From Burkholderiaceae bacterium (GTDB lineage Bacteria > Pseudomonadota > Gammaproteobacteria > Burkholderiales > Burkholderiaceae_C), in NCBI GenBank assembly GCA_018780645.1, contig JADMJJ010000047.1, positions 85,137-149,136 on the forward strand: a stretch of DNA of 64,000 bases. Reading direction: 5' to 3'. How positions within the stretch are numbered: the stretch's first letter is position 1; the number at the start of each line of letters is the position of its first letter. The position numbers and the translations under genes are program-made. The notes below the pieces were generated by a model. The model saw only the letters and a list, made by a program, of their open reading frames with translations, was not told where the DNA came from and ran no database searches. This document shows positions 16,498 through 27,656 of this stretch, in pieces.

Positions 16498-16566
16498 ATG
16501 CCGAACTCGAATGCCCTGAATGCCGTCGCCGCGCGCCGCTCCATGCCGCCTCGTGACCCCTCATGA
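16498..16566 (+). CDS. 22-codon leader ORF, possible remnant of the small gene
   Basis: MPNSNALNAVAARRSMPPRD plus two residues, with GGAG six bases upstream, located between module B and the response regulator. Its start and spacing mirror the 73-residue gene behind module A (MPSQHTLTA versus MPNSNALNA), which suggests a duplicated then truncated copy or a leader peptide. Translation is unproven. Confidence 0.35.
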   Translation: MPNSNALNAVAARRSMPPRDPS

Positions 16567-16652
16567 GCACCGCCGCCCTGCCCCTGTTCGGCGCCGCGGC
16601 TCTGCCCCGATATGATCCGCAGCACAGCAAGAACAAGATTGGAGCCACGCCC

Positions 16653-17411
16653 ATGACCGAGCCTCTCAGCCCGGCAACCCTGCTGGTGGTGGATGACGAA
16701 CCCGAGCTGCGCGAGCTGCTCAGCGAGTACTTCACCCGCCATGGCTTCGTGGTGCAAACCGCCGCCGACGCCGCCCAGGCCCGCAGCCTGGTGGCGATGG
16801 GCCGCCCCGACCTGGCCCTGCTCGACGTCAATATGCCCGGCGAAAACGGCCTGTCGCTGGCACGCTGGCTGCGCGAGGCCCACCCGGGCACCGGCCTGGT
16901 GATGCTGACCACGGCCGGTGAGTCGGTGGACCGCATCGTCGGCCTGGAGCTGGGCGCGGACGACTACATGCCCAAGCCCTTCGAGATGCGCGAGTTGCTG
17001 GCGCGGGTGCGGGCGGTGCTGCGCCGCCTGCAGACGGCACGCCCGGTGGTCGCCGCACCGGCCGCCGAGCCCGTGGCCCAGGGTGGCAATGCCAAGCGCA
17101 TTCAGTTCGGCGCCTGCTGGCTGGACCTGGACGAGCGCCGCCTGACCGGTGCCGATGGCGAGGTGATCGACATCACCGCCGCCGAGTTCGACCTGCTGGC
17201 CCTGTTCGCCCGCCACCCCAACCGCCCGCTCAACCGCGACCAGATCATGGAGCAGGCGCACAACCGCGGCTGGGACGTGTTCGACCGCTCGATCGATCTG
17301 CGCATCATGCGTTTGCGCCGCAAGATCGAACGCAACCCCGACAAGCCCGAGCTGATCAAGACCGTGCGCAATGTGGGCTATGTATTCGTGCCGGGCGGCG
17401 GCGCGATCTGA
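16653..17411 (+). CDS. OmpR-family response regulator
   Basis: A 252-residue two-domain regulator. The receiver starts TLLVVDDEPELRELL, with phospho-acceptor Asp58 (LALLDVNMPG), the Thr of MLTTAG and the Lys of MPKPFEM. The C-terminal winged helix has 'AAEFDLLALFARHPNRPLNRDQI' and SIDLRIMRLRRKIE, ending NVGYVFVPGG. It is followed closely by two hybrid kinases, at least one of which is presumably its partner. The ATG with GGAG nine bases upstream is taken as the start; an in-frame ATG 30 codons earlier overlaps the leader ORF and gives an atypical extension. A direct-repeat-binding regulator of this class is a good candidate for the GAAAC modules upstream. Confidence 0.9.
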   Translation: MTEPLSPATLLVVDDEPELRELLSEYFTRHGFVVQTAADAAQARSLVAMGRPDLALLDVNMPGENGLSLARWLREAHPGTGLVMLTTAGESVDRIVGLELGADDYMPKPFEMRELLARVRAVLRRLQTARPVVAAPAAEPVAQGGNAKRIQFGACWLDLDERRLTGADGEVIDITAAEFDLLALFARHPNRPLNRDQIMEQAHNRGWDVFDRSIDLRIMRLRRKIERNPDKPELIKTVRNVGYVFVPGGGAI

Positions 17412-17424
17412 GCAAGGCCAGGGC

Positions 17425-20270
<2,846 letters not shown>

Positions 20271-20274
<4 letters not shown>

Positions 20275-23150
20275 GGTCAGATCCGGCGCTGCAGACCCTC
20301 AACACCACGCGCAGGCTGATCTGGCTGCTGCTGGTGCCGGTGTTGCTGCTGCTGCTGGTGCTGACGGCGCTGCAGTACCGCGAGCGCGTCGCCGATGCCG
20401 AGCAGGCCATCGCCCGCCAGCTCGACGAACGTGCCCAGGAGCTGGCCGCCCTGGCACAGCCGGCCCGCGCCCATGTGCATGACATGCGGGTGCTGATGGA
20501 GTCGGTCTGGAACGAGCCGCCCGATGCCGGCCCCGGCCTGGCAAGGGCGCTGCAGCCACGCCAGATCACCGGCGTGGCCGATGGCTACAGCCTCGACGGC
20601 GCCAGCCCGCAGCAGCAGGCACGCCATGGCCAGATCTGGTGGGCCGAGCCGGGCGGCGGCGCCTTCCCCGAGGCCTGGCAGCGCCGCGCCCAGGCCTTCA
20701 CCGACCATGTTCGCAGGGTCCATGCGCGAGAGCCAGGCTTCGTCGCCTCCTGGTTCGCCGGCATGGACGTCAACACCTCGTTCGGCTACCCCTTTGTGTC
20801 CACTGCATCGATACTGCAGTCGCTGGAGCTGCCCTCCCTGCAGGCGATTGCCGCGCTGCGGGTGCAGGCGGCGCAGCGCACCCGCGCCCGCCTGGCGGGC
20901 GGCCCCGCCGATGCCGCCCGCCAGGGCCGCTGGGGCCCGCCCTACGTCAGCCAGCTGGACGGTGAACTGGTGGTCTCGCACATGGCCGAGGTGGTGGTCG
21001 AGGGCCAGATGCTGGGCGAGGTCAGCCTGGACCTGCGCATTGCCGAGCTGCAGCGCCGCATGGACGGCTGGCGGCCGGCGGCCGGCCGCGGCTGGATCGT
21101 CGACGATCAGCGGCATGTGCTGGCCGACTCCAGCCTGCCGCTGCGGCCCTCGCTGCGGGACGGAGGCCGTGCAGTCGCCGACACCCATGTCAAGAGCGCC
21201 TTGGCCAGCCGCCTGCCCGAGGGCCTGGCGATGGCCGATCTGGCCCTGGCGCTGGAACGGCCGGGCCGGCCCCTCCATGCCGGCGGCTGGGTGCTAGCGG
21301 CGGCGCAGCGCCCAGGCTCGCCTTGGACCGTCGTGCACGCGCAGACCGAAGCCTCGCTGCGCCAGGCCGTGCTGCCCAGCCTGCTTCCGAACGCGCTGAT
21401 CGCGCTGATGCTGCTGGCGATGTTTGTCGCCGGGCAATGGCTGCTCAGTCGCAATTTCGTCAACCCGGCGATGCAGGTGCTGGCCTATCTGCGCGCGCTC
21501 ACCGAGCAGCGCGATGCGCCCGCGCCGCAGCTGGGGCGGCGCTGGCAGCTGTGGGTCGATGCGGTGACGCAGACCTTCCGTACCCAGCACGAGCTGCAGC
21601 GCCGCGAGCGCCAGCGCGAGGCCTTCAAGTCGGCCATTGTCGACAAGGCGCTGGCGGCCATCGTCGCCACCGACGAGCAGGGATTCATCCGCGAGTTCAA
21701 CCCTGCCGCCGAGGCCATGTTCGGCTGCAGCCATGAGGCGGCGCTGGGCCGCTCGGTGGCCGAGGTCATCATTCCGCCGCGCTTTCGCGGCCCGCACGAG
21801 GCCGGCATGCGGCGCATGCGCGAGGGGGGAGCGGCCCGCGTGCTGGGCAAGCGCATGGAGCTGCAGGCGCTGCGCGCCGATGGCAGCGAGTTCCCGGTCG
21901 AGATGGTGCTGTGGCGCACCGAGGTCGATGGCGAGTCGCATTACACCGCCTCGATCACCGACCTGTCCGAGCGCCGCGCCGCCGCGCAGGAGATCGAGCG
22001 CCAGCGCGAGGCCCTGCGCCAGAGCGAGAAGCTCAGCGCCATGGGCAGCCTGTTGGCCGGCGTGGCCCATGAGCTGAACAACCCGCTGGCCATCGTCATG
22101 GGCCGCGCCAATCTGCTCGAAGAGAAGTGCGAGGACCAGCCCGCGCTGCGCAGCGACGCGATGCGCATCCGCGAGGCCGCCGAGCGCTGCGGCCGCATCG
22201 TGCGCACCTTTCTGAACATGGCGCGCAGCCGGCCGGCCCAGCGCGGCCCGATGTGCCTGAACACCGCCGCCCGCGCCGCCGCCGACCTGCTGGCCTACAG
22301 CTACCGCAGCCACGGCATCGAGCTGCAGCTGCGGCTGCAGGAACCGCTGCCCGAGGTGCTGGCCGACGCAGACCAGATCGGCCAGGTGGTGCTGAACCTG
22401 CTGGTCAATGCCCAGCAGGCGCTGGCCGCGGGCAGCGGCGAGTCGCGCCGTGTCAGCGTGAGCACAGGTGTCGATGACAGGGGCGGCGCGGTCTGGCTGC
22501 GCGTCAGCGACAACGGGCCCGGCATCGCCGCGGCCGTGCGTGCCCAGCTGTTCCAGCCCTTCTTCACGACCAAACCCGAGGGCCTGGGCACCGGCCTGGG
22601 CCTGGTGGTGTCACGCTCGCTGGCCCGCGAGCATGGCGGCGAGCTGAGCCTGGAGCCTGCCAGCCCCGACGGCGGCACACGCTTCCTGCTCAGCCTGCCC
22701 CTGGGCGGCAGCCTGGGATCGGTGCCGCTGCCCACCCAGCCCGGCGAGCTGGAGTTCCAAAGCCAGGGCCAAATCCTGGTCGTCGATGACGAGGCCGAGA
22801 TCGCCGAGCTGATGCGCGCCATGCTGGAGAGCGCCGGCTACGAGGTGGCCTGCGCCGAGTCGGGGGCGGTTGCGCTGGAGCTGACGGATGCGGCCCGCTT
22901 CGACGCCATCGTTTGCGATCTGCGCATGCCCGATATGGATGGCGCGGCGCTGTGGCGTGCCGTGCGTGCGCGCCAGCCGGCGCTGGCCCGGCGCATGCTG
23001 TTCGTCACCGGTGACACCCTGTCGGCCGGCGCCAGCCAGTTTCTGCAGAGCTCGGGCTGCGCCAGCCTGGACAAGCCCTTCACCAAGGCAGATCTGCTCA
23101 GCCAAGTGGCGGCGCTGATGGCGGGCCCCGGCGATGGGGCGATCCGGTAA
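20271..23150 (+). CDS. hybrid sensor histidine kinase (PAS-HisKA-HATPase-REC), copy 2
   Basis: A 959-residue paralogue of the preceding kinase, starting in an ATGA overlap with its stop. It has a first helix (LIWLLLVPVLLLLLVLTAL), a divergent periplasmic domain, a second helix (LIALMLLAMFVAGQWLL), a PAS domain ('EFNPAAEAMFGCS'), His600 in AHELNNPLA, an HATPase (NLLVNAQQAL, DNGPGI, GTGLGLVVS) and a receiver with Asp883 (CDLRMPDMDG). From the PAS domain onward it is highly similar to copy 1, while the sensor halves differ. This suggests tandem duplication followed by divergence of ligand sensing. Both share one OmpR regulator. A weak hairpin (CAGGCG ... CGCCTG) follows the stop. Confidence 0.92.
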
Positions 23151-23318
23151 GCCCCACAGGCGCTCGCCGAGTCAGCCACTCGCCTGCAGATTTTGTCAAT
23201 TACCGCACTCTTCCGCCCGCCATCGAGGCATGGGCCGGGGCAGATCCACCGCCTGGCGACCTAGGATTGTCGATGCTGTGCCCATTTTGCAGGCATGGCA
23301 GCAACCGAGGCTAGAGCC

Positions 23319-24122
23319 ATGCGCACCCTGAAAATGTTGTTGAGCCTGGCCGCCCTGAGCGGCACTTTCGGCCTCAGTGGTCTGGCCCATGCCCAGGCCC
23401 CCGCGAATCCGGACAAGGTCAGCATCTGCCACGAGAACGAGGATGCCTTCCCCTGGCTGCTCAAGACCAAACCCGGCTACAGCCAGATCATGATCCAGCA
23501 CCTGGAGAAGCAGTTGGGCGTGCCGGTCAAGCTGGTCGCCATGCCCTGGAAGCAATGCCTGGCCGAGCTGAAGAGCGGCGCGGTCGACGGCGCCATGAAC
23601 GCCAGCTTCAGCAAGGACCGCGCCGAGTTTGCTCACTACCCGATGAAGATGGACGGCGATGCCGATGCCACCAAGCGCATGTACCGTACCAGCTACGCCC
23701 TGTACAGAGCCAAGGGGGCTGCCGTCAGCTGGGACGGCCAGAAGCTCGTCACCGCGGGCACCGTCGGCGCGCAGACCGGTTTCTCCATCGTCAACCAGCT
23801 CAAGGAGCTGGGTGTCAAGGTGGAGGACAGCTCACCGACCGCCGACGAGCTGCTGGGTCGCGTGGCCTCGGGCCGCTATGTCGCCGCCGCCCTGCAGACC
23901 ACCGAGGCCGAGAACACCCTGGCCAGCAATGCGGCGCTGGGCCCGAAGCTGGAACGGCTGAACCCGGCCCTGGTCGAGAAGGCCTACTACACGATCTTCT
24001 CCAAGCCCTTCTTCGCCAAGCACGGGCAGACCGCGCGCGACGTCTGGCGCATCGAGGCCAAGATCCGCGAGTCCGCCGAGTTCAAAACCAGCGTCTCGCA
24101 CTTGATGAAGTCGGTCGATTGA
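23319..24122 (+). CDS. periplasmic solute-binding protein, family 3
   Basis: A 267-residue exported protein of the family 3 binding-protein type (PF00497-like). It has a signal peptide (MLLSLAALSGTFGLSGLAHAQA), then 'ISICHENEDAFPWLL'-type beta strand context, GVPVKLVAMPWKQCLAELKSG and AVDGAMNASFSKDRAEF, a pattern typical of amino-acid or polar-ligand binders. No ABC permease or ATPase follows, so it is an orphan that could deliver ligand to a sensor rather than a transporter; the hybrid kinases just upstream with periplasmic domains are candidate partners. GAGG lies eight bases before the ATG. Confidence 0.82.
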   Translation: MRTLKMLLSLAALSGTFGLSGLAHAQAPANPDKVSICHENEDAFPWLLKTKPGYSQIMIQHLEKQLGVPVKLVAMPWKQCLAELKSGAVDGAMNASFSKDRAEFAHYPMKMDGDADATKRMYRTSYALYRAKGAAVSWDGQKLVTAGTVGAQTGFSIVNQLKELGVKVEDSSPTADELLGRVASGRYVAAALQTTEAENTLASNAALGPKLERLNPALVEKAYYTIFSKPFFAKHGQTARDVWRIEAKIRESAEFKTSVSHLMKSVD

Positions 24123-24134
24123 TACACGCACCAC

Positions 24135-24563
24135 TCAGGCCGCCATCGGCAGCGAGGCGTCCTTGGCAGCAGCCATCATCGTGCTGCTGACCACGCCATA
24201 CAGCGCCAGCCAGGCAGCGCGCAGCTCGTCGGTGAAGCGCTCGCCCAGGCCATCGGCCAAGGTCTGTATCAGCGCCGCGCCTACGGTGGCGTAGTGGGCG
24301 TCCTGCACGCCGTAGTGAGCGTGCCGGGCACCTAGCGAGCGCAGCACCGGCAGCAGGCTGTCGGGCCGGTCCAGGATGCGGACGGCGGCGCCGAGCATCG
24401 TCATCAGCAGCGCGCCCTGCTGCTGCATATCGCCCTTGAACATGGGGCGCAGGCTGGCATCGGCAGCGAACAGATGGTGGTAGAACAGCGCGGCCACCTC
24501 CTCGGCCATGGGCTGCACAAGGGCAAAGCTGTCGCGGATCTGGGTGATTTGCTGCGGGGTCAT
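24135..24563 (-). CDS. single-domain bacterial globin
   Basis: A 142-residue haem protein of the flavohaemoglobin/Vitreoscilla globin type without reductase domain. It begins MTPQQITQIRDSFALVQP, has FYHHLFAADASLRPMFKGDM (CD-corner Phe region), and 'GARHAHYGVQDAHYATVG', whose His before the aromatic-GV motif is the proximal haem ligand, followed by LIQTLADGLGERFTDELRAAW. It probably handles O2 or NO in the cytoplasm. The ATG with AGGAG upstream is chosen over a longer open frame. It is convergent with the binding protein; the stops are 12 bp apart. Confidence 0.9.
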   Translation of the reverse strand: MTPQQITQIRDSFALVQPMAEEVAALFYHHLFAADASLRPMFKGDMQQQGALLMTMLGAAVRILDRPDSLLPVLRSLGARHAHYGVQDAHYATVGAALIQTLADGLGERFTDELRAAWLALYGVVSSTMMAAAKDASLPMAA

Positions 24564-24799
24564 GACGGGCTCCTGAGTTGAAGCCTGGACATTGCGCGGC
24601 CCGTGATTCAGGCCCGTTGCGCGTCGGCTCCGGCCCTGTTTCATTGGTTGCAAACCCCGCCAAAACGCCGCCAAACTGCCCCCCTAGCTTGAGGGTTGCA
24701 GCGCAAGCATCAGCTTCTAATGTTTCAAGGCGCACCTGATTCGCGCGAATTGCGAACAAAACAGTATCGAGGGCGGGCAACCACCAACGGAGAAGCAAT

Positions 24800-25399
24800 A
24801 TGCATGCACTGTCTCATTCCTTCGGTCGAATCGCGCTTGTTGTCGGGGCGGGTCTGGTGTTCAGCTTGGGCGTCAGCACAGCGGCGGCCCAGACGCAATC
24901 GGTCACCTTCGAGGAGTCGACCCAATCGCTCGATCCGATCTACACGCGGCCGGTCGTGGGCATGACAGGCGACTGGACGGTCAACAAGTTCATCTACAAC
25001 GGCACACCACACAAGTGGACCGACTTCCATGTGACGCTGCAGACGCTCAACGCCGCCGGCGCCTGGGTCGATTCCCCCGACGGCGATGGCATCTCCTTCG
25101 GCCAGCCCACACCGTTCGACGAATGGTTGAAGTCGGTCAGGGTGGACATCAATGGCGTCTACCTAAATGGCTGGCATGTCAACCGCACCAACCAACCGTT
25201 CGACAAGCTGGACTTCTTCTTCGACACCTTTGTCATCCAGCCCGGCCAGACCCTGTCCCTGCACTTCGACATGAAGGACTTCGGCAGCAACACCTGGCGT
25301 CTGGTGCAGGTACCGACCATCCCCGAGCCGCAGACCTATGCCCTGCTGCTGCTGGGCCTGGCCGGCGTGGGCCTGGTGGCACGGCGCAGGAAGACCTGA
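24800..25399 (+). CDS. PEP-CTERM sorting-domain protein
   Basis: A 199-residue exported protein: signal peptide (ALVVGAGLVFSLGVSTAAAQ), a beta-rich middle, and a PEP-CTERM tail IPEPQTYALLLLGLAGVGLV followed by ARRRK. Such tails are cut by an exosortase (EpsH/XrtA type) and the proteins are linked with exopolysaccharide-producing bacteria. No exosortase gene is in this window. The middle contains 'WTVNKFIYNGTPHKWTDFHV' and 'VYLNGWHVN', but no recognised domain. GGAG precedes the ATG. Confidence 0.88.
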   Translation: MHALSHSFGRIALVVGAGLVFSLGVSTAAAQTQSVTFEESTQSLDPIYTRPVVGMTGDWTVNKFIYNGTPHKWTDFHVTLQTLNAAGAWVDSPDGDGISFGQPTPFDEWLKSVRVDINGVYLNGWHVNRTNQPFDKLDFFFDTFVIQPGQTLSLHFDMKDFGSNTWRLVQVPTIPEPQTYALLLLGLAGVGLVARRRKT

Positions 25400-25445
25400 C
25401 GCCGCTGTGGCATGCTGACGCCTCCTGAAGCGGGAGGCATCACCC

Positions 25446-26081
25446 ATGTACACCTTGTTCGGATCGGCGGGTTCGGGTTCCGCGATGGTCGAAGCTGCGT
25501 TGGTGTTGACCGGCGCGGCCTACGAGCTGGAGCGGGCCTCCAGCTGGGAGCCCGATTCTGCGCTGGAGCGGTTGCGGGCCGTCAACCCGCTGCTGCAGAT
25601 CCCGACCCTGGTCTTGCCCGATGGCTCGGTGCTGACCGAGAGCGCCGCCATCCTGATCCATCTGGGCCTGCAGTTCCCGGATTCGCCACTGCTGCCACAA
25701 GACCCGGCACGGCGGGCGCAGGCCCTGCGTGGCATGGTCTTCATTGCCGCCAACTGCTATGCGGCAATTGGCGTGATCGACTACCCGGAACGCTGGTGTG
25801 CCGACATCGACGAGTCCGCGCGTAAGCGCTTATTGAGTGGCGCGCGGGCCAGGCTGCATGCTTATTGGGACCTGTTCGCCGACACCTTTGCCGCAGCGCC
25901 CTTCCTGAGCGGCGACGCGCCAGGCGGTCTCGATCTGATGGCCGCCGTGGTCTCAAAATGGTCGGGCACGCGCAAGCATCTGGCGCGCGCGCGGCCACAG
26001 TTCCTGGCCACGCTGGTGCGCATCGAGCGCCACCCGCAGATCGCGCCGGTCTGGGCCCGGCATTGGCCCGATGCAAGGTGA
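25446..26081 (+). CDS. glutathione S-transferase family protein
   Basis: A 211-residue GST. The N-terminal thioredoxin-like half has LFGSAGSGSAMVEAALVL and the glutathione-binding cis-Pro/Ser motif QIPTLVLPDGSVLTESAAIL; the helical C-terminal half ends WARHWPDAR. The usual catalytic Ser/Cys region reads GSAGSGS. It probably conjugates or reduces small electrophiles in the cytoplasm; the substrate is unknown. A good Shine-Dalgarno (GGGAGG) precedes the ATG. It stands alone, convergent with the yqj genes. Confidence 0.88.
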   Translation: MYTLFGSAGSGSAMVEAALVLTGAAYELERASSWEPDSALERLRAVNPLLQIPTLVLPDGSVLTESAAILIHLGLQFPDSPLLPQDPARRAQALRGMVFIAANCYAAIGVIDYPERWCADIDESARKRLLSGARARLHAYWDLFADTFAAAPFLSGDAPGGLDLMAAVVSKWSGTRKHLARARPQFLATLVRIERHPQIAPVWARHWPDAR

Positions 26082-26119
26082 ATCAAGCTGAAGCAGCCTG
26101 AACAAGGCCGAGCGGCGTC

Positions 26120-26425
26120 TCAGCCGGCTCGCATGAAACCGCGCAGCCGGACCACCCAGCGCCAGACCTTGAGCCCGCGGCCCGTCCAGCGCAGCAGGCG
26201 CCGGGGCTTGAGCCCGGTCACCAGGGCCAGCAGCCCCGCCGCACCACCCACCGTCCAGGCTGGCCGGGCGCGCAGCCATTGCAGCAGCTGACGCCCCTGA
26301 TCGGCCAGTGCCAGCGGCGCCCGCAGCGCCTGGGTTTCCTGGCTCAGCTGCATGCGCAATTCGGCGCTGCGAAGGCGCAGGGCCATCTGGCGCAGTTGCA
26401 GCAAGCGTTCTTGTTCTGAGGCCAT
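26120..26425 (-). CDS. yqjK: YqjK-like membrane-associated protein
   Basis: A 101-residue protein with an amphipathic N-terminal half (RLLQLRQMALRLRSAELRMQL), a hydrophobic stretch (WTVGGAAGLLALVTGL) and a basic tail. It is the third gene in a yqjD-yqjE-yqjK order typical of proteobacteria, beginning six bases after the yqjE stop. Its role is unknown; in enterobacteria the set belongs to the stationary-phase membrane proteins. Confidence 0.7.
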   Translation of the reverse strand: MASEQERLLQLRQMALRLRSAELRMQLSQETQALRAPLALADQGRQLLQWLRARPAWTVGGAAGLLALVTGLKPRRLLRWTGRGLKVWRWVVRLRGFMRAG

Positions 26426-26431
26426 GGCAGT

Positions 26432-26821
26432 TCAGCCCGGCGGTTGCAGGGTGTCGCGATCGCGGGCCAGCTCGGCCAGGCTGGCCGCGAACGGCCCGCC
26501 GGTCTGCTTCAGGCGCTCGCAGGAGCGGCGCCACAGCCACACGCCCGTCCCCAGATAGATCAGGGTCAGGGCAGCCAGGGCCCAGAGCCGGTAGGCCTCG
26601 CCGGCCAGCATCACGATCAGCAGGCTCAGTGTCACCACACCGGCGCCGAGCAACATCAGCGCCAGCAAGGCGCCCATCGCCGACTGCAGCAGGCGCAGCT
26701 TCTCCTGCTCAAGCTCATTGCCTATCAGGGCCAGCCGCACCTGCACGATCTCGATCAAGGCCGCGCTGATGCGGCGCAACGCCGCCAGCAGGCCGGGCTC
26801 GGGGCCTGCAGACTGTGGCAT
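26432..26821 (-). CDS. yqjE: YqjE / phage-holin-superfamily membrane protein
   Basis: A 129-residue protein with a soluble N-terminus (LLAALRRISAALIEIVQVRLALIGN) and two transmembrane helices (MGALLALMLLGAGVVTLSLL and LWALAALTLIYLGTGVWLW), as in the Actinobacterial phage holin/YqjE family. The start ATG overlaps the yqjD stop by one base (TGATG), so the two are translationally coupled. The function is not established; it may help anchor YqjD. Confidence 0.82.
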   Translation of the reverse strand: MPQSAGPEPGLLAALRRISAALIEIVQVRLALIGNELEQEKLRLLQSAMGALLALMLLGAGVVTLSLLIVMLAGEAYRLWALAALTLIYLGTGVWLWRRSCERLKQTGGPFAASLAELARDRDTLQPPG

Positions 26822-27132
26822 CAACGACGGCCTATCAGCAAGCCGACGATCAGACCCACACCGGCAGCCGCACCGATGGCGCGCCAGGGATTGTCATGCA
26901 CATACTCGTCGGCGGCATGGCCGGCGGCCTTGGCGCGCTCGATCGCGGCGTCCTGGACATGGCTCAGGCTGTCTCGCGCATTGCTGAGCTTGGCCTGCAG
27001 CTTGGCGCGCATATCGGCCACGCCCTCACCGGTCTGGCCGGCGGTGACCCGCAGCAGTTCTTCGGCCTGGGCCACCACCATATGGAGGTCGGCCATCAGG
27101 CGTTCTTTCTGGGCCTTGCTTGCTTCGGACAT
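26821..27132 (-). CDS. yqjD: DUF883 (YqjD/ElaB-type) protein
   Basis: A 103-residue protein with a long helical N-terminus (KERLMADLHMVVAQAEELL) and a C-terminal glycine-rich membrane helix with a basic end (DNPWRAIGAAAGVGLIVGLL then IGRR), the DUF883 hallmark. E. coli YqjD and ElaB associate with ribosomes at the inner membrane in stationary phase; a similar role is inferred. It is the first gene of the three-gene yqj operon. Confidence 0.88.
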   Translation of the reverse strand: MSEASKAQKERLMADLHMVVAQAEELLRVTAGQTGEGVADMRAKLQAKLSNARDSLSHVQDAAIERAKAAGHAADEYVHDNPWRAIGAAAGVGLIVGLLIGRR

Positions 27133-27278
27133 GGTTCACTCCTTGAACAACGGGAACAGGATCGATACTGACCATGATCATTGAAACCCCGAACCCTAGG
27201 GCCGGGTGTGACAAAACTCAAGCTGCCCGCCAATTGTGCGCCATGCCGACACCTCCCGGCGTCAAGACCCGGCACGCC

Positions 27279-27443
27279 TCATTGCGATGCTGCCGAGGCG
27301 GCAGCTGCCGGGGCCGAGGCGGCAGGCTCGTGGGCCACGTCAATGCCATGCTTTTCGCCGCCCATGTCGACGTCACCCCCCTTGGACAGGATGAACAGGG
27401 CAAGGGCAGCAAACACGGCAAAGGCCAACGCGATTTTCCACAT
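27279..27443 (-). CDS. small single-span membrane protein
   Basis: A 54-residue ORF starting MWKIALAFAVFAALALFILS, followed by a short charged segment (GGDVDMGGEKHGIDVAHEP) and an Ala/Ser-rich tail. GGAG precedes the ATG at normal spacing. One membrane helix with the tail probably outside the cytoplasm. Unknown function. It sits between the yqj operon and the MFS carrier on the same strand, behind the carrier's terminator. Confidence 0.6.
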   Translation of the reverse strand: MWKIALAFAVFAALALFILSKGGDVDMGGEKHGIDVAHEPAASAPAAAASAASQ

Positions 27444-27543
27444 GATTCGATCTCCAGATTGATTCCGATGGCCCGAAGGGCCGCTCAGCCCTGATTGTCG
27501 GCACCGGGCTTGCGCGGGGCTTGCAAGCGGGGACGGAAATGAA

Positions 27544-27567
27544 AAAAGGCTGCCGACGCAGCCTTTT
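27544..27567 (-). terminator. intrinsic terminator after the MFS gene
   Basis: AAAAGGCTGC-CGAC-GCAGCCTTTT: a 10-bp stem with a 4-nt loop. On the minus strand it ends in a run of T (A-run 27542-27547 on the plus strand), 90 bp after the MFS stop codon. It would also work partly in the other direction. Confidence 0.9.
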
Positions 27568-27656
27568 GCTCTTTCCGCAATCAGCCAACGGACTTGCATG
27601 CCCGTTGGCCTGATCGAGCCGAGAAACAGTCCGCAGGGACTGCTTCTCGCGCACGA

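Noticed and set aside
23151..23195. Terminator after the second hybrid kinase
   Set aside because: CAGGCG and CGCCTG pair across an 18-nt loop and only four T follow; too weak to list as a feature.
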